Positions 1-9,616 of a stretch of 64,000 nucleotides of DNA are shown one piece after another. This DNA comes from Agrococcus terreus (GTDB lineage: Bacteria; Actinomycetota; Actinomycetes; Actinomycetales; Microbacteriaceae), in contig NZ_BMLM01000002.1 of the NCBI RefSeq assembly GCF_014645235.1, forward strand, positions 542,696 through 606,695. Direction: 5' to 3'. The first letter of the stretch is position 1. Every line of letters starts with the position of its first letter. The position numbers and the translations under genes were made by a program. The notes beneath the pieces are model-generated. The model was not told the origin of the DNA. It did no database searches and saw nothing but the letters and a program-made list of their open reading frames with translations.

Positions 1-470
<470 letters not shown>

Positions 471-480
<10 letters not shown>

Positions 481-598
481 CGGAGGCCCGGTGGGCCTCC
501 GCTGCGAGGGCCGCCGAGCGCGCAGCGCGAGGATCGCTGGATAGCGGAGGCCCGGTGGGCCTCCGCTGCGAGGGCCGCCGAGCGCGCAGCGCGAGGAT
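471..598. repeat. Perfect tandem duplication, 2 x 64 bp
   Basis: Bases 471-534 and 535-598 are identical. The unit starts in the last codons of pgm (CGCTGGATAG), so the second copy carries a pseudo-end of the gene. Each copy contains the same 10-bp hairpin. A recent slippage or unequal-crossover duplication is the simplest reading. Confidence 0.95.
480..566 (+). terminator. Duplicated terminator-like hairpin after pgm
   Basis: GCGGAGGCCC-GGT-GGGCCTCCGC forms a perfect 10-bp stem with a 3-nt loop at 480-502, and again at 544-566. No T-run follows, as is usual in very GC-rich actinobacteria. The position directly at the pgm stop suggests transcript termination or 3'-end protection (inference). 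Confidence 0.6.
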
Positions 599-640
599 GG
601 CGGGGTAGCCTCCCCGCCGGTCGAGCCGCTCCGCCACCCA

Positions 641-766
641 CCGCTGGTCGAGCCGCTCCGCGCGCGAAGCGCGCAGAGCGAGTCGAGACCACAGCATGGC
701 GGGCCGCTCGTCGCGCAGGTGGTCTCGAGACGCGGCCGGCTGCGCCGGCAGCTCCTCGACCAGCGG
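641..766. repeat. Dispersed intergenic palindrome, family 1, copy A
   Basis: A large imperfect inverted repeat has outer arms CCGCTGGTCGAG and CTCGACCAGCGG and inner arms around GAGTCGAGACCA and TGGTCTCGAGAC. Related copies lie at 1875-1921 (half copy), 37695-37804, 48901-49023 and 51053-51160. Together with the pgm duplication it fills most of the 326-bp gap between pgm and the epoxide hydrolase gene. Confidence 0.85.
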
Positions 767-794
767 AGGGCCACCGGGTGTCGGCGGCCACGCG

Positions 795-800
795 TAGCGT
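795..800 (+). promoter_or_regulatory. -10 box of a leaderless gene
   Basis: TAGCGT lies exactly 6 nt before the ATG at 807, and no Shine-Dalgarno sequence precedes that ATG. Transcription would begin at or next to the start codon. The same arrangement recurs many times in this window. Confidence 0.6.
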
Positions 801-806
801 CGCAGC

Positions 807-1922
807 ATGCGCAGCGAGCCCGTCCGGATCGACCTGTCCGCCGCCGACCTCGACCGGCTCCACCGCCGGCTCGACGAGACCGTGCTGCCCGAGCCGACGC
901 CCGGCGCGCACGGCATCCCCATGCCCACGCTGCGGCGCCTGCTCGACCGCTGGCGCTCCGGGGAGCCGTGGCGCGCGCTCGTCGAGCGGCACGCGGCGCT
1001 CGACCACCGGCTGGTCGAGGTCGAGGGCACCCGCATCCACTGCGTCGTCCTGCCGGGCCCCGACGAGGGGCGCCTCCCCGTCGTCCTCACGCACGGCTGG
1101 CCGTACACGGTCAACGAGATGCTGCCGCTCGCCGAGCTGCTGGCCGAGCGCACCGACGTCGTCGTGCCCTCGCTGCCCGGCACGCTGCTGTCGCAGCCGC
1201 TGCCCGAGCCGTTCACCAGCGCCGGCGTCGCCCGCCGCTGGCGCGGCCTCATGCGCGCGCTCGGCCACGAGCGGTTCCTCACCTACGGCGAGGACGTGGG
1301 TTCCTCCGTGAGCGACTGGCTCGCCGGCGCGCACCCGGATGCGGCGGTCGGCATCGTCGCGACCCACGCGTCGTTCGGCGTGCGCGACCGCGGCGAGGCC
1401 ATGGACGACGCCGAGCGCGCGTTCTTCGCGCGCTTCGACGCGGAGGGCCCGCTCGCCGGCGGCTACGCGCACCAGCAGGGATCGCGGCCCGACACGACGG
1501 CGGCCGCGCTGCTCGACTCCCCCGCAGGCCTCGCCGCGTGGGTGGGCGAGAAGATGCTCGAGTGGGCGGGCGACGAGGGGCTCGACGACGACGCGGTGCT
1601 CGCGCCCGTCATGCTGCTCCACGCGACGCGCTCGATCGGCACCTCGTTCCGGCCCTACGCCGACAGCGGCGAGCGGCCGCATCCCATCGTCGAGGTGCCC
1701 GCCGCCGTGCGCGTGCAGCGGCGCGAGGTCGACTACCCGCGCTCGCTCGCCGAGCGCAGCTACCGCGACCTGCGCTCGTTCTCGGTGCTGGAGCGGGGCG
1801 GGCACTTCCCGGGGCTCGAGGCGCCCGATGAGGTGGCTGAGGCGATCCTGCAGCTGGATGCGGCGGTACGTCGCGGGTCTCGTGACGCGGGCGGCTGCGC
1901 CGTGCGCTCCTCGACCGGCTGA
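807..1922 (+). CDS. Epoxide hydrolase family protein (alpha/beta hydrolase)
   Basis: A 371-residue soluble hydrolase of the microsomal/juvenile-hormone epoxide hydrolase type, which adds water to an epoxide through an aspartyl ester. An N-terminal helical EHN-like lid (about residues 8-75) precedes the core. THGWPYT (about 95-101) supplies the oxyanion hole, GEDVGS (about 161-166) the nucleophile elbow with Asp163, and GGHFPGLE near residue 345 the catalytic histidine. The start is fixed by a -10 box 6 nt upstream (leaderless). The last ~16 codons lie in a half copy of the dispersed palindrome, so the natural C-terminus was probably replaced by repeat-encoded sequence. The substrate is unknown. 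Confidence 0.85.
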   Translation: MRSEPVRIDLSAADLDRLHRRLDETVLPEPTPGAHGIPMPTLRRLLDRWRSGEPWRALVERHAALDHRLVEVEGTRIHCVVLPGPDEGRLPVVLTHGWPYTVNEMLPLAELLAERTDVVVPSLPGTLLSQPLPEPFTSAGVARRWRGLMRALGHERFLTYGEDVGSSVSDWLAGAHPDAAVGIVATHASFGVRDRGEAMDDAERAFFARFDAEGPLAGGYAHQQGSRPDTTAAALLDSPAGLAAWVGEKMLEWAGDEGLDDDAVLAPVMLLHATRSIGTSFRPYADSGERPHPIVEVPAAVRVQRREVDYPRSLAERSYRDLRSFSVLERGGHFPGLEAPDEVAEAILQLDAAVRRGSRDAGGCAVRSSTG

Positions 1923-1928
1923 GCGGGG

Positions 1929-3110
1929 CTAGCGGGTCTCCGTGTCGATGCGCACGTCGGGGCCGAGCACGTCGGTGACGAGCTCGATGCCGGACTCCAC
2001 CGTCAGCTCGTCCCTCCAGGCCGAGCGCGTGATCGGCTCCGCCGCGTCGACGAGCGGGTAGAGCTGCAGGTTGCGCCGGTTCACCCACGCGCCCGACGCG
2101 AACTGCTGCGGCGTGAGGTCGAAGTGCATGTACAGCGGCACCGCCGAGGGGTCGACGACCTCCACGTCGCCGCCCGGCAGCCCGACGAGGTCGAACTGCG
2201 CGACCGCGCTCACCACGCGCGGCACGGCCATCTGCGTCGACAGTGCGTTGCCGAGCGAGTAGTAGACGAACGCGCGCGAGCCGTCGGCGCGGTCGATCCA
2301 CGCCGCCTCCTGCAGCACGTGCGGGTGCGTGCCGAGGATCACCTCGGCGCCGAGGTCGGCGAGCCGCTGCGCCTGCTCGCGCTGGCGGTCGTTCACGACC
2401 TGCGAGTACTCGTCGCCCCAGTGCACCGCGACGATCGTGGCGTCGGCGACCTCCTCGGCCTCCGCGAGCTGCTGCTCGACGAGCGGGGAGTCGAGCCACG
2501 TGACGACCGTGTCGGTGGTCGGGGTGTTCGACAGGTCGACGAAGTTCAGGAACGCGAGGGTGAGCCCGTCGACCTCGGTGGTCGGCACGACCGCCTGCTC
2601 CTCGGCCGAGCGGTACGCGCCCGAGATGAGCAGCGGGTCGAGCTCATCCCACACGGCTCGCGTGCGGTCGACGCCCTCCTGCCCGCGGTCGTACGTGTGG
2701 TTGTTGCCGAGGCCGATCGTGTTGCAGCCCGCCGCCGCGAGGCCCTGCGCGAACTCGACGGGCGCGTTGAACGCCGGGTAGTAGGTGAGGCCCAGCTCGA
2801 CGCCGCCGCTCGGCGCCTCCTGGTTGCAGTAGACGAGGTCGCTGTCGTCCCAGATGCCGCGCGCCGCGTCGAAGAAGTGCCCGTAGTCGTACGAGCCGTC
2901 CGGCTGGAGGGCGTCCGCCGTGACCGAGTCGTGCGGGAGCATGTCGCCCATCGCGCTCACCGACACCGTCGCCGGCTCGGGCGTGGGCGTCGGCGTGGCG
3001 GTCGGCGACGCCGCGGGCTCGCTCGTCGCCGGCGCGGGCTGGAGCGTGCCCGGCGCGCAGGCGGTCAGCAGCAGGACGGCCGCCGCGGCGACGATCGCGG
3101 CGCGCCTCAC
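1929..3110 (-). CDS. CapA family metallophosphatase-like lipoprotein
   Basis: A 393-residue secreted lipoprotein. The GTG start gives a short signal peptide ending in the lipobox LLTAC, followed by a Pro/Thr spacer (TPTPTPEP) and a CapA (PGA_cap) domain. Conserved motifs in order are GDMLPHDS, CNQEAP, GNNHTYDRG, HWGDEYS and GTHPHVLQ, the metal-binding blocks of the calcineurin-like CapA fold. CapA proteins are best known from poly-gamma-glutamate capsule synthesis, but no capB or capC is nearby, so the role here is more likely general cell-surface or polymer turnover (inference). The start overlaps the stop of the small upstream gene as GTGA, implying translational coupling. It is convergent with the epoxide hydrolase gene. 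Confidence 0.85.
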   Translation of the reverse strand: MRRAAIVAAAAVLLLTACAPGTLQPAPATSEPAASPTATPTPTPEPATVSVSAMGDMLPHDSVTADALQPDGSYDYGHFFDAARGIWDDSDLVYCNQEAPSGGVELGLTYYPAFNAPVEFAQGLAAAGCNTIGLGNNHTYDRGQEGVDRTRAVWDELDPLLISGAYRSAEEQAVVPTTEVDGLTLAFLNFVDLSNTPTTDTVVTWLDSPLVEQQLAEAEEVADATIVAVHWGDEYSQVVNDRQREQAQRLADLGAEVILGTHPHVLQEAAWIDRADGSRAFVYYSLGNALSTQMAVPRVVSAVAQFDLVGLPGGDVEVVDPSAVPLYMHFDLTPQQFASGAWVNRRNLQLYPLVDAAEPITRSAWRDELTVESGIELVTDVLGPDVRIDTETR

Positions 3111-3403
3111 GAGCCGGCGATGATCGCGTAGACGACGACGATGACGACGATCGCGATGACCGCGACCGTCCAGTCGCCGCCCGTGGCCGGGCCGTGGCCG
3201 CCCGAGGATCCGGACCGCCACGACGAGCGCGAGCCGGAGGAGGATCCCCAGCTCCACGACGACCGGGAGCCCGACGAGCGGGACCCGCCGAACGAGCCGC
3301 CGCCCGAGGAGCGCGAGCCGCCGAAGAAGCTGCGCGAGCCTCCGCCGCCGCGGAACGAGCCGCCGCCTCGCGAGCCGCCGATCGAGCGTCCTGCCTTCGC
3401 CAT
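3107..3403 (-). CDS. Small Gly/Ser/Arg-rich membrane protein
   Basis: A 98-residue protein made almost only of Gly, Ser, Arg, Phe and Trp (repeats such as GGSRSSGGGSFGGSRSSG), ending in one hydrophobic helix (VAVIAIVVIVVVYAIIAG, about residues 79-96). This looks like a low-complexity cytoplasmic or surface domain anchored by a C-terminal membrane helix. I recognise no family. The ATG is preceded by TATCCT at 6 nt, so it is probably leaderless. Its stop overlaps the start of the CapA-like lipoprotein gene (GTGA), so the two are co-expressed. Low complexity raises the false-ORF risk, but the start, the membrane helix and the overlap all support a real gene. Confidence 0.65.
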   Translation of the reverse strand: MAKAGRSIGGSRGGGSFRGGGGSRSFFGGSRSSGGGSFGGSRSSGSRSSWSWGSSSGSRSSWRSGSSGGHGPATGGDWTVAVIAIVVIVVVYAIIAGS

Positions 3404-3409
3404 GGGGGC

Positions 3410-3415
3410 AGGATA
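3410..3415 (-). promoter_or_regulatory. -10 box of the CapA unit
   Basis: On the minus strand TATCCT ends 6 nt before the ATG at 3403. It lies in the 129-bp divergent gap shared with the giant Ig/FN3 gene. Confidence 0.5.
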
Positions 3416-3532
3416 CGGCGTGCCCCTGAGGTCAGGGATCCTCCGCACGAGCCGCGCGCCCGGATGCGGCATGCTGTGAGGGTCGCTCGCGAGCAGCGCC
3501 CATCGCGAAGGCAGGCGGATGGAGGTGGGGCC

Positions 3533-6500
3533 GTGCTGCGCTGGATCGGCACGCACCGCCGCAGCACCGCGGCCGCAGCGGTCGTCACGGCCCTCAGCCT
3601 CGCGCTCGGCATCCTCGCCGCCACCTACGAGGGCTTCGTCTCCACCGACGTCGACCTCCACGACGGCGGTGTCTGGGTGACGCGCACGAGCACCCTGCAG
3701 CTCGGGCACCTCAACGTGCAGGCCGAGTCGCTCGACGGCGGCCTCGTCTCGCCCTCGGCCGACTTCGACGTCGTGCAGGACGACGACCGCGTGCTGCTGC
3801 TCGCGCGCGACTCCTCGAGCGCCCTCGTCGTCGACCCCGTGCACCTCCAGACCGCCTCCAGCGTCGCCCTCCCGCCCGGCGGGAGGGTCGCGCTCGGCGG
3901 CGGCTCGGCCGTCGTCGTGGATCCCGCGGACGGCTTCGTCTGGGCGATGCCCTTCGAGGCGCTCCCCGGCTTCTCGCCGGAGACGACGGAGCCCACGCTC
4001 GAGCTCGGCGAGGGCGCGGCGGCGACCGTCGGCCGCGACGGCGTCGTGCACGCGGCCGACCCCGCGGGCGGAGCGCTCGTGCGTCTCGCTCCCGGTCCGC
4101 AGGGATTCGTCGCGGACGACGCCGAGACGACGCCCCGGTCGGCGCTCGCGTCGATGTCGGCGCCGGCGGTGACGGTGGTCGGCGAGGCACCGGTGGTGCA
4201 CGATCCGGTCAGCGGCGCCCTCGTCCTGCCCGGCGGCGAGACGACGGCCCCGGAGGGCGCGGTGCTGCAGCAGGTGGGCGACGCCGCCGACGAGGTGGTG
4301 CTCGCGACCCCCACCGGCCTCGTGCGCCAGCCCCTCGCCGGCGGCGCGGCGCGCGTCCAGGAGGGCCTCGGCGAGGCGGCGGCGGCCGTGGCGCCCGTGC
4401 AGCTCGACGGCTGCGTGCACGCGGTGTGGCCAGGCACCCGCCAGCTGCTGCGCGACTGCGACGACGACACCCGGGACGCCGAGCACCTCGTCGACGGCCT
4501 CGAGGGACCCGCCGCGTTCCGCGTCAACCGCGACGCGGTCGTGCTCAACGAGCTCGAGACCGGCTCGTCGTGGCTGCTGTCGGACCGGCTCGTGCTCGTC
4601 GACAACTGGGACGACCTCGTGCCGCCGCCCTCCGAGGAGCGCAGCGAGGAGGAGGACGAGTCGACCGAGGACCGCTTCGAGCGCACCCCGCCGCCGCCCA
4701 CCGAGCAGAACAGCCCGCCGGTCGCGAACCCGGACGCGTTCGGCGCGCGGCCCGGCCGCTCGACGCTCCTCCCGGTGCTGTGGAACGACTCCGACCCCGA
4801 CGGCGACGTGCTCACCGCGAGCGTCGCGAGCACGCTGCCCGAGGGCGTCGTCGTGGGGTCCGTCGAGCAGGACTCGCAGCTGCAGGTGCAGCTCCCGCCG
4901 GACGCGACCGGGTCGTTCAGCTTCGAGTATCGGATCGACGACGGCCGCGGCGAGAGCGACACCGCGACCGTCGACGTCGATGTGCGCGGCGACGCCGAGA
5001 ACGCCGTGCCGGAGTCCCTGCGCGAAGCGACCGTGGTCGTCGAGCAGGGCGCGACGGTCGAGTACCAGGTGCTGCAGGACTGGCTCGACCCGGATGGCGA
5101 CGACCTGTACCTCATGGGCGCGACGAGCGCCTCCGGCGACACCATCCAGACCGACCCCTCGGGCCGGCTCGTCTACACGGCGACCGGCGATCCGGGCATG
5201 CAGACGGTCGAGCTGCGCATCTCCGACGGCCGCGGCGAGACGTCGGGCTCGATCTCGGTCGACGTGCGCGAGCGCGGCGACGCGGCGCCGCAGGCGAACG
5301 CCGACTTCGTCGCGACGATCGTCGGCCGAGAGGCGAGCATCCGGCCGCTCGCGAACGACTACTCCCCCTCCGGCGACCCGCTGCGGCTCGCGCTCGTCGA
5401 CGAGGCGCCAGGCATCGACCTGCGGTGGGACGCGTCGACCGGCATCGTGCGCATCGTCGACGCGCCGCTCGGCACGCACTACCTGACCTACGTCGTCGCC
5501 GGCGGCGGCACCGCCTCCGCGACCGGCCGGATCCGCGTCGACGTGCGCGCTCCCGACGACGAGGCGAGGCCGATCGCGGTGCGCGACACCGCGCTGCTGC
5601 CGCAGGGCGGCGAGGCGCTGGTCGACCTCCTGCAGAACGACGTCGACCCCGCCGGCGGCGTCCTGGTGGTGCAGGCGATCTCGGTGCCGGGCGCCGCCCC
5701 GATCACCGCGGAGCTCGTCGACCGACGCCTCCTGCGGATTCGCGACTCGCGCGGGCTCGACGAGCCGATGCAGCTCGCCTACTCGGTCTCGAACGGCCGC
5801 TTCACCGAGACCGGCAGCGTCGAGGTGATCCCCGTCGCGCCGCCTGCGCAGCCGCGCGCGCCCGTCGCCGTCGACGACACCGCGACCGTGCGCGCCGGCG
5901 ACTACCAGTCGGTCGACGTGCTCGACAACGACTTCTCGCCCGACGGCGCACCCTTCGCGCTCGTGCGCAGCGTCGTCAGTTCGAGCTTCGCCTCGGAGGA
6001 GGAGGGCATCGCCTTCGTGTCCGAGGGGCAGCTGCGCATCCATGCGCTCGAGGGCGCCCCCTCGCGAGCCACCGTCGCCTACGAGATCGAGGACGAGCAG
6101 GGCAACCGCGACAGCGCCACCGTGACCGTCCGCATCGTGCCGCGCGACGCCGAGCAGAACGCGGCGCCCAACCCTTGGCCGGTCACCGCGCGCGTGCTCG
6201 CGGGCGCGACCGTGCGCATCCCCATCCCGCTCGACGGCATCGACGGCGACGGCGACGGGGTCGAGCTCGTCGGCTACGACACCGCCCCCGATCAGGGCGC
6301 GATCGTCGAGACCGGACCCGACCACTTCGACTTCGAGGCCTATCCGGACGGAGGCGGCACCGTCGCCTTCACCTACCGGGTGCGAGACCGCTGGGGCGCG
6401 AGCGCCACCGCGACCGCGACGATCGGCATCGCGCAGGCCGCGGACGTCAACCAGACCCCCTTCGCGGAGACCGACATGGTGACGGCCCGGCCCGGACGGG

Positions 6501-9500
6501 CCGTCGCGATCCCGGTGCTCGAGAACGACTCCGACCCCGACCAGGACCCGCTCCACCTCGTCGCCGACGGCCTCGATGCGCCGCCCGAGCTCGCGGGCGC
6601 CGCGGTCGACGAGGAGCGCGGCACCGTCGACCTCGTGACGCCCGACGCGCAGGGCGTGCACCAGCTCACCTACGTGGTCTCCGACGCCCGCGGGCTCACG
6701 ACCACCGGCATCGTCATGCTCACCGTCTCCGAGGACGCCGCGCTCGAGCCGCCCGTCGCGCGCGACGATCCCGTGAGCGTGGCGGAGCTCGTGCTCGACC
6801 GCCCGACCGACGTGCCCGTGCTCGAGAACGACCTCGATCCGGACGGGGACCCCGACGACCTGCAGCTCTCGATCGTCACCGGGCCCGGCACCGTCGCCGG
6901 CAGCGCCGTGCAGGTCGTGCCCACCGAGGCGTTCCAGGTGATCGCCTACCGCGTCGAGGACATCGACGGGCAGACCGCCGAGGCCTTCGTGAGCGTGCCG
7001 CCGGTCCGCGACCCGCGCCCGACGCTCTCGGTGAACGAGCCGATCCAGATCCCCTCGGGCGAGGAGCGGCAGCTGCCGCTGCGCGAGATCGTCGCGGCCG
7101 CGAGCGGCAACCCGCCGCGCATCACCTCCGGCGACCTCGTCACGGGGGTCAACCACGACGGCTCGGGTCTCGTCGTCGACACCGAGACGCTCCGCTTCCG
7201 CTCCGCACCCGGCTACGTCGGACCGGCGTCCGTCACGTTCGAGGTGACCGACGGGACGAGCCCCGAGGATCCCGACGGCGCGACAGCGGTGCTCACCCTG
7301 CCGATCGTGGTCATCGCCTCGAGCGCCATCCCGCCGAGCTTCGCCGGTGCCACGCTGCAGGCGGTCGCGGGCGAGGCAGAGACCCGCTTCGACCTGCGCT
7401 CGGCCACGAGCGACCCGGACCCGGGCGATCTGGAGGCGATGCGGTACGACGGCCTCGCGGGACAGGTGCGCGGCGTCGCGGCGCGCCTCGACGGCTCCAC
7501 GCTCGTGCTCGCAGCGGAGCGCACCGCGACTCCCGGGACGAGCGGTGCGTACACGGTGCGCGTCGCAGACCCGGACGGCAACGAGGTGACGGGCACCGTG
7601 CTGGTCGAGGTGGTCGCCACGAACCGGCAGCTGGCGATCGCGAACCCCGACGCCGCGGAGGGCGACCAGGGCAGGCCCGTCGAGATCGACGTCCTCACCA
7701 ACGACGTGAACCCGTTCGCGCGCGACGGCGTGCCGCTCGAGCTCGTCTCGGCGCAGGTGGTGGGCGGCGACGGCTCCGCGACGATCGCCGGACGGGCGGT
7801 CGTCGCGACCTCCGGTCCGGACTTCTCGGGCACCCTCACCGTGCGCTACACGGTGCAGGACGGCACCGGCCTCACCGAGCGACAGGTCACCGGCACGGCG
7901 ACCGTCACGGTCAAGGGCCGCCCGGATGCGCCCCCGCGGCCGAACGTCGATGCGGTCGGCGACGCGCAGGTGACGCTCACGTGGGCGCCGCCCGCCTCCA
8001 ACGGCGCCCCGATCACCGGCTACCTGGTGCAGTCGGTCGACGGCACGGTCTCGCAGCCCTGCGCCTCCACGACCTGCATCGTCGAGGGGCTCGGGAACGA
8101 CGTCACCTACCGCTTCCAGGTCATCGCGCAGAACGAGGTCGGCGACTCCGATCCCTCGGCCGCGTCCGCCGGGGCGCGCCCCGACCGCCGACCCGAGCAG
8201 CCCGCGGCCCCGACGGCGACCCGGGGCGACGGCAGCCTCGCCATCGCGTGGACGCCGGCGGTGTCGAACGGCTCTGCCGTCAGCGGCTACACGCTCCAGA
8301 TCCAGCCCCCCGCGCCCGATGGCACCGTCGCGATCGAGCTCGGTGCCGTCACGGGGCACACGTGGCGGGGCCTCGCCAACGGCACCGCGTACGCGTTCCG
8401 CCTCCAGGCCCACAACCAGGCGCCCGAGCCCAGCGAGGTCTCGGAGCCGTCGAGCCCCGTCATCCCCGCGGGGCTGCCGCGCGCCGTGACCGGCGCGAGC
8501 TCCAGCGTCGACCGCTCGACGCCGGGCGAGGTGCAGATGGCCGTCACGTGGTCGCCCGCCGACGGCAACGGCGCCGAGGTCGACCGCTACACCGTGCGCT
8601 CCTCCTCCGGCCTGGAGCAGACCGTCACCGGCACCACGGCGCGCTTCGCCCAGGTGCCCCTCGACGGCGCGGAGGTGACCTTCACCGTGGCGGCGACGAA
8701 CGCGGTCGGCACCGGCGGGGCCTCGGCCCCGACCCAACCGCTGCGGGCCGCGAACGCTCCTGGTGCTCCGACGGGCGTCAGCGTGACCGACGGCGACGGA
8801 CAGGTGCGGGTGGACTGGACACCCGGCGCGCGCAACGGTCTCAGGGCCGACGAGGTGCGCTTCGAGATCCGCGCGAACGGAGGATCGCCGCAGTCCTTCG
8901 GCCCCGGCGGCACCTTCACGGGCCTGAGCAACACCGGCGGGCCCTACGCGATCGAGGTGCGGGCGGTCGCGACGATCGACGGGCAGTCCTACGGCAGCGC
9001 CTGGGCCGCCTCCTCCAACCAGGCGCGGCCGTTCGGCCCGCCGCCGGCCCCGGTCATCTCGATGACGTCCGGAGTGCACCAGGTGACCTACCACTGGGCC
9101 CCGAACGGCACGAACGGCCGCGCGCTCGACCGCATCGAGTGGACGCAGTACGAGAACGGTCAGAACATGCAGCGGGTCACGCCGGCGTCCGGCTCGCAGA
9201 CGCAGGAGCTGCCGGGCGGGCACCAGGCGTACATGACCGCGATCGTCGTGGACGTCGACGGGAACGTGAGCGAGCGGATCACGATCGGTCCGGTCGCGGC
9301 GCAGTACGCACCGCCTCCCCAGCCGCGTGCTGCCGTCACCGGCTACTCGGGCGGCGTGACGTTCTCCTACGGACCGAACGGCACCACCGACCGCCCGCTC
9401 GACCGGCTCGAGTGGATCCTCGACGACGGCGCGTCGGGCTGGACGGTCGTGCGGCCGGCGGCGGACGGCTCCTTCTCGGGTGGCCGGGAGCCGGGCAACC

Positions 9501-9583
9501 AGGCGTGCATCCGCGTCCGAGCGATCGACACCGGCGGGCTCGAGAGCGAGCACATCGTCGCGTGCGGGTACGCGCTGCCCTGA
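3533..9583 (+). CDS. Giant membrane-anchored Ig-like / fibronectin type III repeat protein
   Basis: 2016 residues. The GTG start is set by GGAGGTG 5 nt upstream. One N-terminal membrane helix (about 13-33) is followed by a ~350-residue all-beta region that looks propeller-like. Next come about 11 tandem Ig/cadherin-like units (about 395-1465) marked by the recurring signature VLxNDxDPDGD, for example LPVLWNDSDPDGD and IPVLENDSDPDQD; some are degenerate. The C-terminal ~550 residues hold about six FN3-like units with a W-x-P-x-x-x-N-G core (TWAPPASNGAPITGY). Asp/Asn-rich repeats suggest calcium-stabilised rods projecting through the wall. Actinobacterial relatives are commonly followed by moxR, DUF58, transglutaminase and FHA/PP2C genes. 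Here the next gene is convergent, so this copy is an orphan. The exact function is unknown. Confidence 0.85.
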   Translation: MLRWIGTHRRSTAAAAVVTALSLALGILAATYEGFVSTDVDLHDGGVWVTRTSTLQLGHLNVQAESLDGGLVSPSADFDVVQDDDRVLLLARDSSSALVVDPVHLQTASSVALPPGGRVALGGGSAVVVDPADGFVWAMPFEALPGFSPETTEPTLELGEGAAATVGRDGVVHAADPAGGALVRLAPGPQGFVADDAETTPRSALASMSAPAVTVVGEAPVVHDPVSGALVLPGGETTAPEGAVLQQVGDAADEVVLATPTGLVRQPLAGGAARVQEGLGEAAAAVAPVQLDGCVHAVWPGTRQLLRDCDDDTRDAEHLVDGLEGPAAFRVNRDAVVLNELETGSSWLLSDRLVLVDNWDDLVPPPSEERSEEEDESTEDRFERTPPPPTEQNSPPVANPDAFGARPGRSTLLPVLWNDSDPDGDVLTASVASTLPEGVVVGSVEQDSQLQVQLPPDATGSFSFEYRIDDGRGESDTATVDVDVRGDAENAVPESLREATVVVEQGATVEYQVLQDWLDPDGDDLYLMGATSASGDTIQTDPSGRLVYTATGDPGMQTVELRISDGRGETSGSISVDVRERGDAAPQANADFVATIVGREASIRPLANDYSPSGDPLRLALVDEAPGIDLRWDASTGIVRIVDAPLGTHYLTYVVAGGGTASATGRIRVDVRAPDDEARPIAVRDTALLPQGGEALVDLLQNDVDPAGGVLVVQAISVPGAAPITAELVDRRLLRIRDSRGLDEPMQLAYSVSNGRFTETGSVEVIPVAPPAQPRAPVAVDDTATVRAGDYQSVDVLDNDFSPDGAPFALVRSVVSSSFASEEEGIAFVSEGQLRIHALEGAPSRATVAYEIEDEQGNRDSATVTVRIVPRDAEQNAAPNPWPVTARVLAGATVRIPIPLDGIDGDGDGVELVGYDTAPDQGAIVETGPDHFDFEAYPDGGGTVAFTYRVRDRWGASATATATIGIAQAADVNQTPFAETDMVTARPGRAVAIPVLENDSDPDQDPLHLVADGLDAPPELAGAAVDEERGTVDLVTPDAQGVHQLTYVVSDARGLTTTGIVMLTVSEDAALEPPVARDDPVSVAELVLDRPTDVPVLENDLDPDGDPDDLQLSIVTGPGTVAGSAVQVVPTEAFQVIAYRVEDIDGQTAEAFVSVPPVRDPRPTLSVNEPIQIPSGEERQLPLREIVAAASGNPPRITSGDLVTGVNHDGSGLVVDTETLRFRSAPGYVGPASVTFEVTDGTSPEDPDGATAVLTLPIVVIASSAIPPSFAGATLQAVAGEAETRFDLRSATSDPDPGDLEAMRYDGLAGQVRGVAARLDGSTLVLAAERTATPGTSGAYTVRVADPDGNEVTGTVLVEVVATNRQLAIANPDAAEGDQGRPVEIDVLTNDVNPFARDGVPLELVSAQVVGGDGSATIAGRAVVATSGPDFSGTLTVRYTVQDGTGLTERQVTGTATVTVKGRPDAPPRPNVDAVGDAQVTLTWAPPASNGAPITGYLVQSVDGTVSQPCASTTCIVEGLGNDVTYRFQVIAQNEVGDSDPSAASAGARPDRRPEQPAAPTATRGDGSLAIAWTPAVSNGSAVSGYTLQIQPPAPDGTVAIELGAVTGHTWRGLANGTAYAFRLQAHNQAPEPSEVSEPSSPVIPAGLPRAVTGASSSVDRSTPGEVQMAVTWSPADGNGAEVDRYTVRSSSGLEQTVTGTTARFAQVPLDGAEVTFTVAATNAVGTGGASAPTQPLRAANAPGAPTGVSVTDGDGQVRVDWTPGARNGLRADEVRFEIRANGGSPQSFGPGGTFTGLSNTGGPYAIEVRAVATIDGQSYGSAWAASSNQARPFGPPPAPVISMTSGVHQVTYHWAPNGTNGRALDRIEWTQYENGQNMQRVTPASGSQTQELPGGHQAYMTAIVVDVDGNVSERITIGPVAAQYAPPPQPRAAVTGYSGGVTFSYGPNGTTDRPLDRLEWILDDGASGWTVVRPAADGSFSGGREPGNQACIRVRAIDTGGLESEHIVACGYALP

Positions 9584-9616
9584 CCTCGGCGCTGACGATG
9601 TCGGCGGATGCGCGGC

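Noticed and set aside
3107-9553. 2148-codon open frame on the minus strand across the giant repeat gene
   Set aside because: It is an antisense shadow: Arg/Asp/Gly-rich, with no domains and no start signals except for the last 98 codons, which are the real small gene. The plus-strand frame has clear Ig and FN3 repeats.
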